Counted from the stretch's first letter, positions 8,480-18,011 are shown. The stretch is 64,000 nt of DNA from Foetidibacter luteolus (GCF_009650435.1 NZ_VVIP01000035.1:329117-393116); one strand, 5' to 3'. Program-made: numbers and translations. The notes: a model not told the origin generated them from the sequence alone.

Positions 8480-10183
8480 ATGGACAAACGCTGGAAAATA
8501 CTGGAAACCCCTGTGCATACGGCAGCCAGCCTGCATACCGGCATGCGCATTAATAAAACCCTTTGCAGCATACTTGCCCAGCGGGGGATAGAAAGCTTTG
8601 ATGAGGCTAAAGCATTTTTTCGCCCCAGCCTTCAAGACCTGCACGACCCGTTTTTGATGAAAGACATGCAGCGGGCTGTTAACAGGATACAGCTTGCTTT
8701 TAACCGCCAGGAAAAAATTCTTGTTTTTGGCGACTATGATGTGGATGGCACTACAGCCGTAGCGGCTATGTACAGCTATCTTACCCAACTTTACACACAG
8801 GTTGATTATTATATTCCACACCGCTACCGGGAGGGGTACGGCATTTCAAAAGCCGGTATTGACTATGCCCTGCAAACCGGCGCTTCCCTAATCATTTCAC
8901 TGGACTGCGGCATAAAATCAGTTGAACTGGTGGCTTATGCCCGGCAACTGGGTATTGACTTCATCATTTGCGACCACCACCTTCCTGAAAAAGAATTGCC
9001 CGCCGCCGTGGCTATACTTAATGCTAAACAGCCAGGTTGTAATTACCCTTATAAAGAACTGTGCGGCTGCGGCGTGGGCTTTAAACTAATGCAGGCACTA
9101 AGCAGAACTTTTGAACTGCCGGATGACAGCTACCTGAAATATATTGACCTGGTGGCAACAGCCATAGCCGCTGATATTGTACCCATTACCGGTGAAAACA
9201 GGATATTAACCTGGTATGGCCTTAAAAAGGTTAATGAAAACCCCTGCACCGGCATTAAAGCCTTGATGAAGCTGGCAGCCGTTGAAAAGGAAATGATGGT
9301 TAGCAACCTGGTTTTTATTATCGCCCCCCGTGTTAATGCCGCCGGCCGTATGGATGATGCCCGCAAAGCAGTGCAGTTATTTATAGAGCAGGATTTTAAT
9401 AAGGCTCTTGGCTTTGCCGAAATGCTGCACAATGATAATGCGGAACGCAAGGAAGCCGATGAGAATATTACCGAAGAGGCGCTTGGTATTATTAAAAGCA
9501 ATGAAGCGCTTAGTAAGAGAAAAACAACGGTTGTTTACCAGGAGCACTGGCATAAGGGGGTGGTAGGCATTGTGGCATCTCGGTTAATAGAGCGGGGTTT
9601 TTACCGCCCAACCATTGTACTTACCAAAAGTGGCGATGTTGTGGCAGGCAGCGCCAGGAGTGTGGCGGGTTTTAACCTTTACGAAGCCATACACGCCTGC
9701 CGGGACCACCTGCTGGGTTATGGCGGCCATTTTGCGGCCGCCGGTATGACCATGAAACCTGAAAATGTGGATGCCTTTAGCCTTAAGTTTGAGGAAGTAG
9801 TTTCAAAATCAATTGAAGAGCACCTGCTGGTGCCACAAATAACTATTGACGCGGAAGTGAACTTTGCTGAGTTAACCCAAAGCTTTTACAATATCCTACG
9901 CCAGATGGAGCCATTTGGCCCGGGCAATATGCGGCCCGTTTTTATTGCACGTAAGGTTAGCGATACCGGTTACTCCCGCATATTGAAAGAAAAGCACCTG
10001 CGCCTGGAAGTAAAACAAGGGAACGTTCAGTTTAGCGGCATCGGCTTTGATATGGCCGAAAAATTAACCACTTTGCAACTGTGTAAAGAAACTGATATTG
10101 CTTTTACACTCGACCTGAATGAGTGGAACGGTGAAAAAAACCTGCAACTGCGGCTGATAGATATACGCCCCGCGGAAAACTGA
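8480..10183 (+). CDS. recJ: Single-stranded-DNA-specific exonuclease RecJ
   Basis: 567 residues, the normal size for RecJ. The DHH phosphoesterase motifs are clear: GDYDVDG at 84-90, a DCG motif in SLDCGIKSVEL, and DHH in FIICDHHLPEK. The DHHA1 nucleic-acid-binding part contains GGHFAAAGMTM, and an OB-like C-terminal part follows. RecJ degrades single-stranded DNA 5' to 3' in recombinational repair, mismatch repair and restart of stalled forks, using manganese or magnesium. The ATG starts at the base after the TAA of the prenyl synthase gene, which suggests translational coupling. Confidence 0.95.
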   Translation: MDKRWKILETPVHTAASLHTGMRINKTLCSILAQRGIESFDEAKAFFRPSLQDLHDPFLMKDMQRAVNRIQLAFNRQEKILVFGDYDVDGTTAVAAMYSYLTQLYTQVDYYIPHRYREGYGISKAGIDYALQTGASLIISLDCGIKSVELVAYARQLGIDFIICDHHLPEKELPAAVAILNAKQPGCNYPYKELCGCGVGFKLMQALSRTFELPDDSYLKYIDLVATAIAADIVPITGENRILTWYGLKKVNENPCTGIKALMKLAAVEKEMMVSNLVFIIAPRVNAAGRMDDARKAVQLFIEQDFNKALGFAEMLHNDNAERKEADENITEEALGIIKSNEALSKRKTTVVYQEHWHKGVVGIVASRLIERGFYRPTIVLTKSGDVVAGSARSVAGFNLYEAIHACRDHLLGYGGHFAAAGMTMKPENVDAFSLKFEEVVSKSIEEHLLVPQITIDAEVNFAELTQSFYNILRQMEPFGPGNMRPVFIARKVSDTGYSRILKEKHLRLEVKQGNVQFSGIGFDMAEKLTTLQLCKETDIAFTLDLNEWNGEKNLQLRLIDIRPAEN

Positions 10184-10254
10184 GTTACGAAACCACACAG
10201 GTAAATCAAGCGCTGCCCCCACTGGCGATCTTCCATCCCCCACTTGCCTTTTTA

Positions 10255-10333
10255 TGATACCAGCGACATATCCCTGTAGCATCATCGTTGCGTCGCAATC
10301 ACTTTATCGTCCGGTTCTTTGGGCAGCAATTCG
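10255..10333 (+). repeat. Dispersed repeat family B, copy 1
   Basis: It carries the core CATCGTTGCGTCGCA followed by ATCGTCCGGTTCTTTGGGCA. It lies just after recJ. The open frames on the minus strand here are artefacts of the repeat. Confidence 0.75.
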
Positions 10334-10410
10334 TCTCCGTATCAATATTTGTCTCCGCTTAGTAAAATACGATTACTGCAAACGATTGGTACACCGATGT
10401 TGAGAAGTAT

Positions 10411-10418
10411 TACATTTG
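10411..10418 (+). promoter_or_regulatory. Possible -7 promoter box of fabG
   Basis: TACATTTG fits the Bacteroidota -7 consensus TAnnTTTG exactly and lies 19 bases before the fabG ATG. The nearest upstream TTG is 22 bases away, a little farther than usual, so the -33 box is uncertain. Confidence 0.4.
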
Positions 10419-10437
10419 TCCACCTAAAAAAGTTGCC

Positions 10438-11190
10438 ATGAAATTATTAGACGGAAAAGTAGCTATAGTTACCGGTGCGGCCCGCGGTATTGGCGCAGCC
10501 ATTGCTTTAAAATTTGCAGAACATGGCGCCCATGTAGCTTTTACGTATGTTAGTGACAGCAGTGCGGAAAAAGCGGCGGCGCTGGAAGCGCGGCTGCAGC
10601 AACTGGGCGTTAAAAGCAAAGCCTACAAAAGCAATGCGGGAGACTTTGCACAAAGCGAAACCTTTGTGGCTGATGTATTAAAAGAATTTGGCACAATAGA
10701 CGTTTGTGTAAACAATGCCGGTATAAGCAAAGACAACCTTCTGCTGCGTTTAACACCTGAACAGTGGGATGATGTAATAACCATCAATCTCAAGAGCGTG
10801 TTCAACATGACCAAGCAGGTTATTAAACCCATGATGAAAGCCAAATCCGGCAGCATTGTTAACATGAGTTCCATTATAGGCATTAGCGGCAATGCCGGCC
10901 AGGCAAGTTACGCGGCCAGCAAAGCCGGCATAATAGGCTTTACAAAATCTGTAGCCAAAGAACTGGGCAGCCGCAACATACGCTGTAATGCCATAGCACC
11001 CGGCTTTGTTGAAACAGATATGACCCATTACCTTAAAGGCAGCAGCGCAGATGAGTTCCTCAAAAAAATTCCACTGGGCCGTTTTGGCAAGGCAGAAGAA
11101 ATTGCTGATACTACTTTATTTCTCGCCAGTAACATGAGCGCCTATATAACAGGGCAGGTATTAAGCACCTGCGGCGGCCTTAACATATAA
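10438..11190 (+). CDS. fabG: 3-oxoacyl-ACP reductase (FabG-like SDR)
   Basis: 250 residues, a classical short-chain dehydrogenase. The NADP-binding TGAARGIG lies at 12-19, NNAG at 92-95, and the catalytic set is Asn117, Ser145, Tyr158 and Lys162 in the expected spacing. The C-terminal end GQVLSTCGGLNI resembles FabG (usually GQTLHVNGGMYM). FabG reduces 3-oxoacyl-ACP with NADPH in each round of fatty acid elongation. It has a plausible promoter box and a strong hairpin just after it, and no other fab genes beside it, so another SDR role cannot be excluded. Confidence 0.85.
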   Translation: MKLLDGKVAIVTGAARGIGAAIALKFAEHGAHVAFTYVSDSSAEKAAALEARLQQLGVKSKAYKSNAGDFAQSETFVADVLKEFGTIDVCVNNAGISKDNLLLRLTPEQWDDVITINLKSVFNMTKQVIKPMMKAKSGSIVNMSSIIGISGNAGQASYAASKAGIIGFTKSVAKELGSRNIRCNAIAPGFVETDMTHYLKGSSADEFLKKIPLGRFGKAEEIADTTLFLASNMSAYITGQVLSTCGGLNI

Positions 11191-11216
11191 ATACAGGCGA
11201 ACTGCAATGAATGAGA

Positions 11217-11248
11217 AGCGGGGTTTGGAATATATTCCACGCCCCGCT
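11217..11248 (+). terminator. Strong hairpin after fabG
   Basis: Arms AGCGGGG (11217-11223) and CCCCGCT (11242-11248) enclose an inner stem around TGGAATATATTCCA. There is no T run after it, so termination may be weak or need a factor. It could instead protect the 3' end of the message. Confidence 0.5.
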
Positions 11249-11354
11249 AACCAACACAATTGCCGGGCGTCCTCCTGCCATCATCTTTTTGTTAAACTTT
11301 CCGGCATACGTAACCGTTTTTATAAGTGAATGTCTTATTTTGCATTATACGCCG

Positions 11355-11639
11355 ATGAGAAAATGGTTAACTATATTGTGCCTGCTGGTTTTCAGCATCC
11401 AGTTGCTGCCGTTGCGGCAGGTAGGTTCATTGCTATATAGTAACCAGTTAACCGAAGAACTACCCCACTCATTTGGCGCTGAAAAATCTGAGGATATTAA
11501 GTTTGAGCCTGTAAGGCATGACTACTTTGACAACATTGCCCCGGCCACACTTTTTAGCGAGGAAAATTACAGGCATTTTGCCAGCACCCTGCCAGACAAT
11601 CACGAAGGCGAAATACAAACCCCTCCTCCCAATATTTAG
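11355..11639 (+). CDS. Small secreted or membrane-anchored hypothetical protein upstream of SulP
   Basis: 94 residues from the ATG at 11355. An N-terminal hydrophobic helix (about residues 3-15) starts MRKWLTILCLLVFSIQLLPL, so it is exported or anchored. The rest is polar and acidic, ending EIQTPPPNI. I do not recognise a domain. An upstream in-frame start at 11211 would add a stretch without family character and overlap the hairpin after fabG, so I reject it. It ends 82 bases before the SulP gene on the same strand. It may be a small accessory protein of the transporter unit, but this is inference from position only. Confidence 0.55.
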   Translation: MRKWLTILCLLVFSIQLLPLRQVGSLLYSNQLTEELPHSFGAEKSEDIKFEPVRHDYFDNIAPATLFSEENYRHFASTLPDNHEGEIQTPPPNI

Positions 11640-11721
11640 CCCGCTATTACATCGTATTATCTACCATTCGTTGCATTACCAAATATTTCGGATTTATTCG
11701 TTATCTACATCGTTGTCGTTT

Positions 11722-13293
11722 ATGAAAAGCTTTTTGAAAAACGCGGGTGCTGACCTGCCTGCTGCCCTTGTTGTATTTTTAGTAGCATTACCCCTCTGCC
11801 TGGGTATTGCTCTTGGCTCCGGGGCGCCATTGTTTTCCGGCCTTATAGCCGGTATTGTGGGGGGCATTGTAGTAGGTTCCCTCAGTGGCTCTAATGTTAG
11901 CGTAACCGGCCCTGCCGCCGGTTTAACAGCCATTGTTGCGGTAGCTATTGGAAAAATGCCGGCCTTTGACGCCTTTTTGCTTTCTGTTGTTATAGCAGGG
12001 GTAATTCAGCTTATCCTTGGTATTGCCAAAGCAGGTTTCCTGGGGGATTATGTACCGTCCAGCGTTATTAACGGTATGTTGGCGGCCATCGGCATCATAC
12101 TGATACTAAAACAAATTCCGCACCTGGTGGGTTATGATGCGGATTTTGAAGGGGATGAAACCTTTTTGCAAAAAGACAGGGAAAATACTTTTTCAGGCAT
12201 ATTCAGTGCTTTTAATAAGCTAACTGTACTGGCGCTTGTTATTGGCGCCGTTTCGCTGCTTATCCAAATTGTATGGGAGAAGGTGCTGGTAAAAAAAGTC
12301 AGCTTTCTAAAGCTGGTACCAGCGCCGCTGATAGTTGTTATTGTTGGGGTACTTATCAACCAGTGGAATATTAGTTCCGGCGCTGCCGGACAGTTAACAC
12401 AGGAGCAAATGGTAAATATTCCCATAGCTACTGACATAAAGAATTTCTTTTCCTTTTTTACCATGCCTAACCTTAGTTACCTGGGCAGGAGCGATGTGTG
12501 GCTAACAGGGGCCACTTTAGCCATTGTAGCAAGCCTGGAAACGCTGCTGAATATTGAAGCTTCCGATGAGCTTGACCCCTACCAACGCGTAACACCTACC
12601 GACAGGGAACTGAAAGCCCAGGGAATTGGCAACATGCTTTCAGGCCTTATTGGCGGCTTGCCCGTAACTTCTGTTATCGTTCGTACATCCGCCAACGTAA
12701 ACGCAGGCGCCAGAACAAAAATGTCAGCCATCCTGCATGGTGTTTTGTTACTGGTGTGCGTTGCCTTTATTCCCCGGGTGCTGAACCTCATCCCACTGTC
12801 TGCACTGGCGGCGGTACTTATTTATACCGGCTACAAGCTGGCCAAACCTTCTGTTTTTAAAGCATTCTTTAAAAAAGGCCTTGACCAGTTTATACCTTTT
12901 GTGGTAACCATTATAGCCATCATTTTAACAGACCTGCTGGTAGGTATTTTAATTGGCATTGCTGTTGGTTTATTCTTTGTTTTAAGAAGTAATTTTAAAT
13001 CGGCAGTGTTTATTGTGCACGACGAAAACAAATACCTGGTAAGGCTGCGCAAGGATGTATCTTTTCTGAATAAGCCAATTTTAAAAAGAAAACTTGAGAA
13101 TGTGCCTGAAAACAGCTACGTGTTAATTGATATTTCAAGAGCTGATTTTATTGACAAAGATGTAGTGGAAGTTATTAATGATTTTATGTGCCACGCCCAT
13201 CTTAAAGGTATTAAAGTGGAGCTAAAAAAAAGCCTCAGCAAGCCAATGCACCAGTTAGTGAACGAACAGAAATATGAATTTCAATTAAACTAA
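11722..13293 (+). CDS. SulP-family anion transporter, probably bicarbonate
   Basis: 523 residues from the ATG at 11722. The protein begins directly with SulP transmembrane segment 1 ([20 protein letters not shown]) and has about 11-12 membrane segments. It carries the SLC26/SulP signature near [12 protein letters not shown] and ends with a cytoplasmic STAS domain (about 445-523, [15 protein letters not shown]). Members exchange or import sulfate, bicarbonate and other anions. A beta-carbonic anhydrase starts 13 bases after its stop, which favours bicarbonate over sulfate, as in BicA-like systems. No sulfate assimilation genes are nearby. An upstream in-frame ATG at 11518 overlaps the preceding gene and is unlikely. 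Confidence 0.88.
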   Translation: MKSFLKNAGADLPAALVVFLVALPLCLGIALGSGAPLFSGLIAGIVGGIVVGSLSGSNVSVTGPAAGLTAIVAVAIGKMPAFDAFLLSVVIAGVIQLILGIAKAGFLGDYVPSSVINGMLAAIGIILILKQIPHLVGYDADFEGDETFLQKDRENTFSGIFSAFNKLTVLALVIGAVSLLIQIVWEKVLVKKVSFLKLVPAPLIVVIVGVLINQWNISSGAAGQLTQEQMVNIPIATDIKNFFSFFTMPNLSYLGRSDVWLTGATLAIVASLETLLNIEASDELDPYQRVTPTDRELKAQGIGNMLSGLIGGLPVTSVIVRTSANVNAGARTKMSAILHGVLLLVCVAFIPRVLNLIPLSALAAVLIYTGYKLAKPSVFKAFFKKGLDQFIPFVVTIIAIILTDLLVGILIGIAVGLFFVLRSNFKSAVFIVHDENKYLVRLRKDVSFLNKPILKRKLENVPENSYVLIDISRADFIDKDVVEVINDFMCHAHLKGIKVELKKSLSKPMHQLVNEQKYEFQLN

Positions 13294-13306
13294 AAATTAT
13301 CAACCA

Positions 13307-13954
13307 ATGGTTACATCCTACCAGAAATTATTATTAGAGAATAAAGCCTGGGCACAGGAAGCAGTGGAAGATGACCCGGATTTTTTCAACCGGCTTGCGA
13401 ATATTCAAACCCCGGATTTTTTATGGATTGGCTGCAGCGACAGCCGCGTGCCGGCCAACGAAATTACCGGTACCAAACCCGGTGAAATTTTTGTGCACCG
13501 CAACATTGCCAACCTGGTAATACATACCGATGTAAACCTGCTGAGCGTACTGGAATATGCCGTAGCACACCTTAAAGTAAAGCATGTAATTGTTTGCGGC
13601 CACTACGGGTGCGGCGGTGTTAAAGCGGCTATGAGCAACCATGATTACAAACAGGTACTTAACATGTGGCTGAGGAACATCAAGGATGTTTACCACCTGC
13701 ATAGCGAGGAACTGAAAGGAATTGCCAATGATGAAGCCAGGTTTGACCGCCTGGTGGAACTGAATGTGGTGGAGCAGGTATTGCACCTTGCCAAAACATC
13801 TATTATTCAGCGGGCATGGCGGCATGAGCAGCGGCCACACCTGCACGGGTGGGTGTATGGTTTAAAAGACGGTTTGATAAAACCCGTTTTTGAAATGGAG
13901 CCCAATGCTCCCATTAACCCGCTTTATACTTACGATGACCTTTCGGCATCCTGA
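13307..13954 (+). CDS. Beta-class carbonic anhydrase
   Basis: 215 residues. The zinc ligands and catalytic dyad are visible: Cys43, Asp45 and Arg47 in CSDSRVPA, then His99 and Cys102 in [10 protein letters not shown]. The enzyme interconverts CO2 and bicarbonate in the cytoplasm. It begins 13 bases after the SulP gene and is followed by a terminator, so the pair is one transcript. Together they would import bicarbonate and balance it with CO2 for carboxylation reactions or pH control. Family membership is clear; the pathway role is inference from the pairing. Confidence 0.94.
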   Translation: MVTSYQKLLLENKAWAQEAVEDDPDFFNRLANIQTPDFLWIGCSDSRVPANEITGTKPGEIFVHRNIANLVIHTDVNLLSVLEYAVAHLKVKHVIVCGHYGCGGVKAAMSNHDYKQVLNMWLRNIKDVYHLHSEELKGIANDEARFDRLVELNVVEQVLHLAKTSIIQRAWRHEQRPHLHGWVYGLKDGLIKPVFEMEPNAPINPLYTYDDLSAS

Positions 13955-13974
13955 CATACCAGGGACATTCTTTT

Positions 13975-14004
13975 AAGGGGGCCGTTTATTACAGCCCCTT
14001 TTTT
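13975..14004 (+). terminator. Terminator of the SulP-carbonic anhydrase unit
   Basis: Arms AAGGGG (13975-13980) and CCCCTT (13995-14000) are followed by a T run, 20 bases after the carbonic anhydrase stop. Confidence 0.8.
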
Positions 14005-14065
14005 ATGCGGATTATTTTTTGTTCAGATATGTATCCTGGCAATGTACGGCTGGCCTTATGTAATC

Positions 14066-14281
14066 TTATCCTTCCAACTCCTTGCAGTAATAACCAGCCC
14101 TCTGCATTACGTTTTCAATAGCATGCGGCGAAAGGCTAACTGCCTCAACACGCAATACTTTGTCATTGTCTTCCAGGTCAACATTCCATTTCAAAATTCC
14201 CTGTATTGCCCTAAGAATACGAAACAGCTTGCGAACATGCTTCCTGTCTTCCACATTGGTTTTAAAAACTAAAATTTCCAT
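14066..14281 (-). CDS. Small HMA-like (ferredoxin-fold) protein without CxxC
   Basis: 71 residues. The beginning MEILVFKTNVEDRKHVRKL and the end SPHAIENVMQRAGYYCKELEG match the strand-helix-strand pattern of heavy-metal-associated domain proteins. The metal-binding CxxC motif is absent, so copper transport is not expected. It is the third gene of a minus-strand unit after an ECF sigma factor and a small membrane protein. A sensing or regulatory part in that unit is possible, but not shown by the sequence. Confidence 0.6.
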   Translation of the reverse strand: MEILVFKTNVEDRKHVRKLFRILRAIQGILKWNVDLEDNDKVLRVEAVSLSPHAIENVMQRAGYYCKELEG

Positions 14282-14295
14282 ATCATGTTGGTTTG

Positions 14296-14697
14296 TCAGA
14301 TAATCTTTTCTTCCTGACCGGGTTTACCGGCAATGTCTTCCTCCCGTTTACCGTACTTCCAGTGCCCGCAACGTTTTCGCCATTCCTGCTTAAACTTTTG
14401 TCGTTCCTCCGGTGTCATGTTTTGCCACTTCTCCATCATTTCCTTCCGCTTCTCAAATGACGGGCCGCCCCAATGACCGCCGTAGCCACGGCCCCATCTG
14501 CCGGGTAAGCCGCCAAAAAGTATCCTGCATAATGTGAATATGCCCAGCGCCTGCCAAAAGCCGATAGCATTAACCTGCAGCACCGGAACCAATATGTTAT
14601 TCCACAAAGCCATTACAATAAAGCTTAATGGTGTAATAACCGCGAAAATGAAAATAGCCAGCATCACCAGTTTCTTTCCCCAGAAATATCTTTTCAT
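14296..14697 (-). CDS. Small membrane protein in the sigma factor operon
   Basis: 133 residues from the ATG at 14697. Two hydrophobic segments (about 10-32 and 45-63) are followed by a glycine-rich linker (GRWGRGYGGHWGG) and a charged tail including NMTPEERQKFKQEWRKR, which is like the stress-sensor motif of Spy/DUF3106-type proteins. An in-frame ATG at 14727 would overlap the sigma factor gene by 20 bases; the later start gives a 10-base gap and fits better. It may act as the membrane partner or anti-sigma-like element of the ECF sigma factor, but it has no recognisable anti-sigma domain. Confidence 0.6.
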   Translation of the reverse strand: MKRYFWGKKLVMLAIFIFAVITPLSFIVMALWNNILVPVLQVNAIGFWQALGIFTLCRILFGGLPGRWGRGYGGHWGGPSFEKRKEMMEKWQNMTPEERQKFKQEWRKRCGHWKYGKREEDIAGKPGQEEKII

Positions 14698-14707
14698 AAC
14701 TTTCTGT

Positions 14708-15283
14708 TTAATAGTTGAGTAATTCATCCCGCAGGCTGCTTAACCTGTTTCGCAGGTGCAGCACCGCGTACCTTTTTCTTGATATGAGCGTGTTTACAGT
14801 TTCGCCTGTATGTTCCGCAATTACTTTAAACGGTATGTCTTCCAGCTCATTCCATACAAATACCTGCTTTTGCGTTTCGGGCAATTCGTTAAGTGCATTG
14901 TTTAATGTTTCCCAAAACACGGTACGCAGAAATTCTGTTTCAGGGTTATCGCCACCTTCAAAAAGCAGCCCGGCCCAGCCAGCCAAACCATCTTCTTCAT
15001 CGTCTTCAAAAATGTCATCCAGCAGGTCTGGCTGCATTTTACGCTGCCTGTCTGTTATCTTATTACGCGTAACCCTGAAAAGCCAGGCGGTTAACTGTTC
15101 TATGGGCTGGGTGTTGCCAATTAACTGGTAGAACACATCCTGCAGTATGTCTTCGGCGTCCGCCTCGCTGGATACACGTTTGCGGATAAAACCCATCAGC
15201 CGTTTGCTGTAGGTATTAATAATGTCCGTGATATTACGCTTCTCCGAAGGCATTTGGTTATATGTGGTAACAGCCCCATCCAT
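14708..15283 (-). CDS. ECF-type RNA polymerase sigma factor
   Basis: 191 residues from the ATG at 15283 (another ATG lies at 15253). Sigma region 2 is seen in MGFIRKRVSSEADAEDILQD and the helix-turn-helix region 4 in LPETQKQVFVWNELED and VIAEHTGETVNTLISRKRYA. An acidic loop (LLDDIFEDDEEDG) separates the two, longer than usual. The factor should direct RNA polymerase to a stress or envelope regulon. It is the first gene of a unit with a small membrane protein and an HMA-like protein. There is no FecR-type anti-sigma gene, so its control differs from the common Bacteroidota SusCD-linked sigma factors. Confidence 0.85.
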   Translation of the reverse strand: MDGAVTTYNQMPSEKRNITDIINTYSKRLMGFIRKRVSSEADAEDILQDVFYQLIGNTQPIEQLTAWLFRVTRNKITDRQRKMQPDLLDDIFEDDEEDGLAGWAGLLFEGGDNPETEFLRTVFWETLNNALNELPETQKQVFVWNELEDIPFKVIAEHTGETVNTLISRKRYAVLHLRNRLSSLRDELLNY

Positions 15284-15465
15284 TACTATTGGCTGACGGA
15301 CGGGGAAGAAGAATATTTTAAAGATGCGAAAGTTTTTTGGTGAATGGTGAACAGGCAACAATGAAATAGATGTGTTTGCTTAATACAGTAAACCCTGGCC
15401 CGCCGAAGCTAATGCAGTTTTGACACGTTCAACAGCACGGCTAATACCAGGGATGTGCAGGATGT

Positions 15466-15570
15466 GCGTGAGGGATTGAAGCGGATACCCCGCTGAGGGC
15501 CTGTGCGATGGCTTTGCGGCGGAGTATGAGCGGAAAGCCCGGCCCCTTGCGCAGCTTGGGGACACGCCCA
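15466..15570 (+). repeat. Dispersed repeat family A, copy 2 (short form)
   Basis: Core GTGAGGGATTGAAGCGGATA through GGCGGAGTATGAGCGGAAAG, ending AGCTTGGGGACACGCCC. It fills most of the gap between the sigma factor operon and the endonuclease-fold genes. Confidence 0.85.
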
Positions 15571-15595
15571 AAAAAAATTCCGGGATTTGACTATA

Positions 15596-16720
15596 CTATT
15601 TTTTATTGAGGCTTAGGTCTGTTACCAGCATCAGGTGATCGCTAAGGTCTTCATCTACCATTTCAAACTGGTGAACATTAAAATTGTTATCGGGCAGCAC
15701 ATAATCTATGCGAAGGGTTGGCGCTATGGCATTATAAGTGCGGCCGATGCCATAGTCTTTTTTAAGAAAGGCATCCTGCCGGTTGCCGCGGATATGAAAA
15801 TAAGCGTAAGAGTTGGGCACATCGTTAAAGTCTCCGCAAATGAGGGATGGATGCGGGCTCTTGTTCATTTCTTTCAGCACCGTTTCGGCCTGCCTGCCGC
15901 GGCGGGAAAAAGCCAGTTTCATTTTACGGAAAATGCTTTCTGAGGCGGAGAGCATTTCATCATCCTGCTCCTTTATTTTTTCCAGGTCTTTGTAATCAGA
16001 TTCGTTAAACTTAAAAGATTGCAGGTGCGTGGTAAACACCCTGAAGGTATCGCCATTGTGTTTGATATCCGCGTAAATAAGGCTTTCTATACTGGTGCCT
16101 TTGTAAACCGTTCTGCCGGTTTTGATAATTGGATAACGCGAAAAAATAATGGACCCGTATTGATAAAAACCATTGTCTTTGTTATAGTCTTTGGAGAAAT
16201 AATAGTGGGGATACTTTTTTGAGAACAGTGCAATATTATCCGCCTCCGGGCCCTGGCGGGTGGAGTGGTTAAACTCCTGCAGGCAAATTACATCCGGTTC
16301 CATTTTAAGCACAGCATCAGCAATTTCGGTGCGGTTATGGCGGCGTTTTTCCTGGTTCTTGCTTATGCCATACATATTGCCCACATTCCAGTCCACAAAA
16401 CGTATATGGCCGGCTTGTTTTTGCTGCTCAAAACCGTGCCTGAAATGCCAGCCAAATAAAACGGTTATTTGTTTGTACCCTACCGCCAGTGTAAGCAGCG
16501 ACAGCAAGGCCCAACGGGGCTTGGCCACCAGCCAGAATATGATGGCAAAAATGTGCAGTACAATAAGATAGGGCACTGCAAGACCTAAAAAACCGATAAG
16601 CCACCATTTGGCGGGGTTAAGGTAGGGTGCCAGGCATGCGGCAACAAAGGCAAGGCTCACCAGGATATTGATGACGATGAAAAATTTTTTGGTAAATTTT
16701 CTAAAGAAGCCTCCTGCCAT
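15596..16720 (-). CDS. Membrane-anchored endonuclease/exonuclease/phosphatase-fold protein, copy 1
   Basis: 374 residues. Three N-terminal hydrophobic segments (about 12-95) are followed by an EEP-fold domain. Its catalytic motifs are FVDWNVGN, VICLQEFNHS, THLQSF, CGDFNDVPNSYAY and the final SDHLMLVTDL. The family includes nucleases, sphingomyelinases and inositol phosphatases, all metal-dependent phosphoesterases. The membrane anchor makes a DNA repair role unlikely, and a lipid or extracellular substrate more plausible. It is 24 bases downstream of a paralog with the same layout (16745-17860), so the two arose by tandem duplication and are probably cotranscribed. Confidence 0.82.
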   Translation of the reverse strand: MAGGFFRKFTKKFFIVINILVSLAFVAACLAPYLNPAKWWLIGFLGLAVPYLIVLHIFAIIFWLVAKPRWALLSLLTLAVGYKQITVLFGWHFRHGFEQQKQAGHIRFVDWNVGNMYGISKNQEKRRHNRTEIADAVLKMEPDVICLQEFNHSTRQGPEADNIALFSKKYPHYYFSKDYNKDNGFYQYGSIIFSRYPIIKTGRTVYKGTSIESLIYADIKHNGDTFRVFTTHLQSFKFNESDYKDLEKIKEQDDEMLSASESIFRKMKLAFSRRGRQAETVLKEMNKSPHPSLICGDFNDVPNSYAYFHIRGNRQDAFLKKDYGIGRTYNAIAPTLRIDYVLPDNNFNVHQFEMVDEDLSDHLMLVTDLSLNKK

Positions 16721-16744
16721 GTTGTAAATGTAAAAAAATGATGG

Positions 16745-17860
16745 TTACTGCTTCCATTGTATATCGGTAATTACAGGAAAATGATCAGAGTCGTACACCC
16801 TTTTTACGGCACACTGTGTTATGCTGAATGCTTTGTCAACAAAACAAACATCAATTCTTAAGGTTGGCGCCAGGCTGTAAAATGTTTTGCCAATACCGGC
16901 ACCGGCTTTAAGGTATGCATCCTGCAACCCGCTCCTTAGCAAATTGTAGGTGTAAGAGGCTGGCGTGGTATTAATATCCCCGCAAAAAACAACAGGATAT
17001 GGGCTTTGGGCCATAGTAGCTTTAATGGTTCTTACCTGTTGCTCATGCACTATTTCCTTACTTTTTATTTTATGGTAAATAGAACGCCTTCTTTGAATTG
17101 TTTTTTCATAAAGCTCTTCCCGTTCAGAGTAATCATCGTTGTCGTACAAGCTGAATGAAAGCAAGTGTGCGGTGTGTACACGCAATTTTTTTCCGTTAAA
17201 CAATACATCTGCGCTTAACAGGTTTTCTCTATGGTCTCCGTTGTAAATGGCAGTAACGGCACTGTCAGCCAGCGGCAGTTTTGAAAAAATGCTTACACCA
17301 TGAATAGCTTTAAAATTTGGCGAAGTGCGTATGCTGTCATTTGAATTGCAGCGGTATTTGTACCCCAGCGAATCCAGTACACGTACATGTTTATCCGGGC
17401 GGCCCTTTGACTCGTACAAAGCAACTTCCTGCATACAAATTACATCGGGGTCCCATTCTTTTATGTGCTCCATGGTAGTGCGCCAGTTAATTTTTTCAAT
17501 GGCGTTCTCATCATGTTCCGGTATCTGAAAGCTGCGGATGTTCCAGGTAAGTATCCTGAGCGTGGCTGTGTTTTTTTCTGCTTTCCATGTGGCTGGCAGG
17601 TTAAAAGCAAAGCTGTTGACAAGGCTTTTAATACCGGCAGCCGTAACCAGCAACAAAACCAAACCCTGCCTGCGGTTTTTTAAAAAACTGACAAGTGATA
17701 ACAATACCATTACAGCCAAAACATAAGGGAATAACAGAGAGAAAGTACCTAAAATTGCCAGTGATGACGGAGGAACATACGCGGCCAGCACACAGCATAT
17801 ATACACAACGGAAACAACAATTTTTATAAGTATGCCAGTACCTTTAAATACCTTTTTCAT
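16745..17860 (-). CDS. Membrane-anchored endonuclease/exonuclease/phosphatase-fold protein, copy 2
   Basis: 371 residues, same architecture as its neighbour: about three N-terminal membrane helices, then an EEP-fold domain. Motifs are LTWNIRSF, VICMQEVALYES, THAHLLSFS-like (VHTAHLLSF), VVFCGDINTTPASYTYN and SDHFPVITDIQW. The metal ligand Glu and the Asp/His pair are intact, so it should be active. Sequence identity with the neighbour is moderate, pointing to an old duplication. The substrate is unknown. Confidence 0.82.
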   Translation of the reverse strand: MKKVFKGTGILIKIVVSVVYICCVLAAYVPPSSLAILGTFSLLFPYVLAVMVLLSLVSFLKNRRQGLVLLLVTAAGIKSLVNSFAFNLPATWKAEKNTATLRILTWNIRSFQIPEHDENAIEKINWRTTMEHIKEWDPDVICMQEVALYESKGRPDKHVRVLDSLGYKYRCNSNDSIRTSPNFKAIHGVSIFSKLPLADSAVTAIYNGDHRENLLSADVLFNGKKLRVHTAHLLSFSLYDNDDYSEREELYEKTIQRRRSIYHKIKSKEIVHEQQVRTIKATMAQSPYPVVFCGDINTTPASYTYNLLRSGLQDAYLKAGAGIGKTFYSLAPTLRIDVCFVDKAFSITQCAVKRVYDSDHFPVITDIQWKQ

Positions 17861-18011
17861 AAACTGGTTGGTGCAAAAATTAAAAGAGCGGCAGCAACGG
17901 GGGCGGCATTAATTTATTTAATATGCCTGCATTGCCAAAGTAAGAATTATTAGGCACAAAGCAGTTGTTATTTTGCAGAACAGGCCGCAAAACAAAACCA
18001 CATACACTAAT

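Noticed and set aside
11211..11354. Longer start for the small protein upstream of SulP
   Set aside because: It would place a strong hairpin inside the coding region, and the signal-like helix starts at the later ATG.
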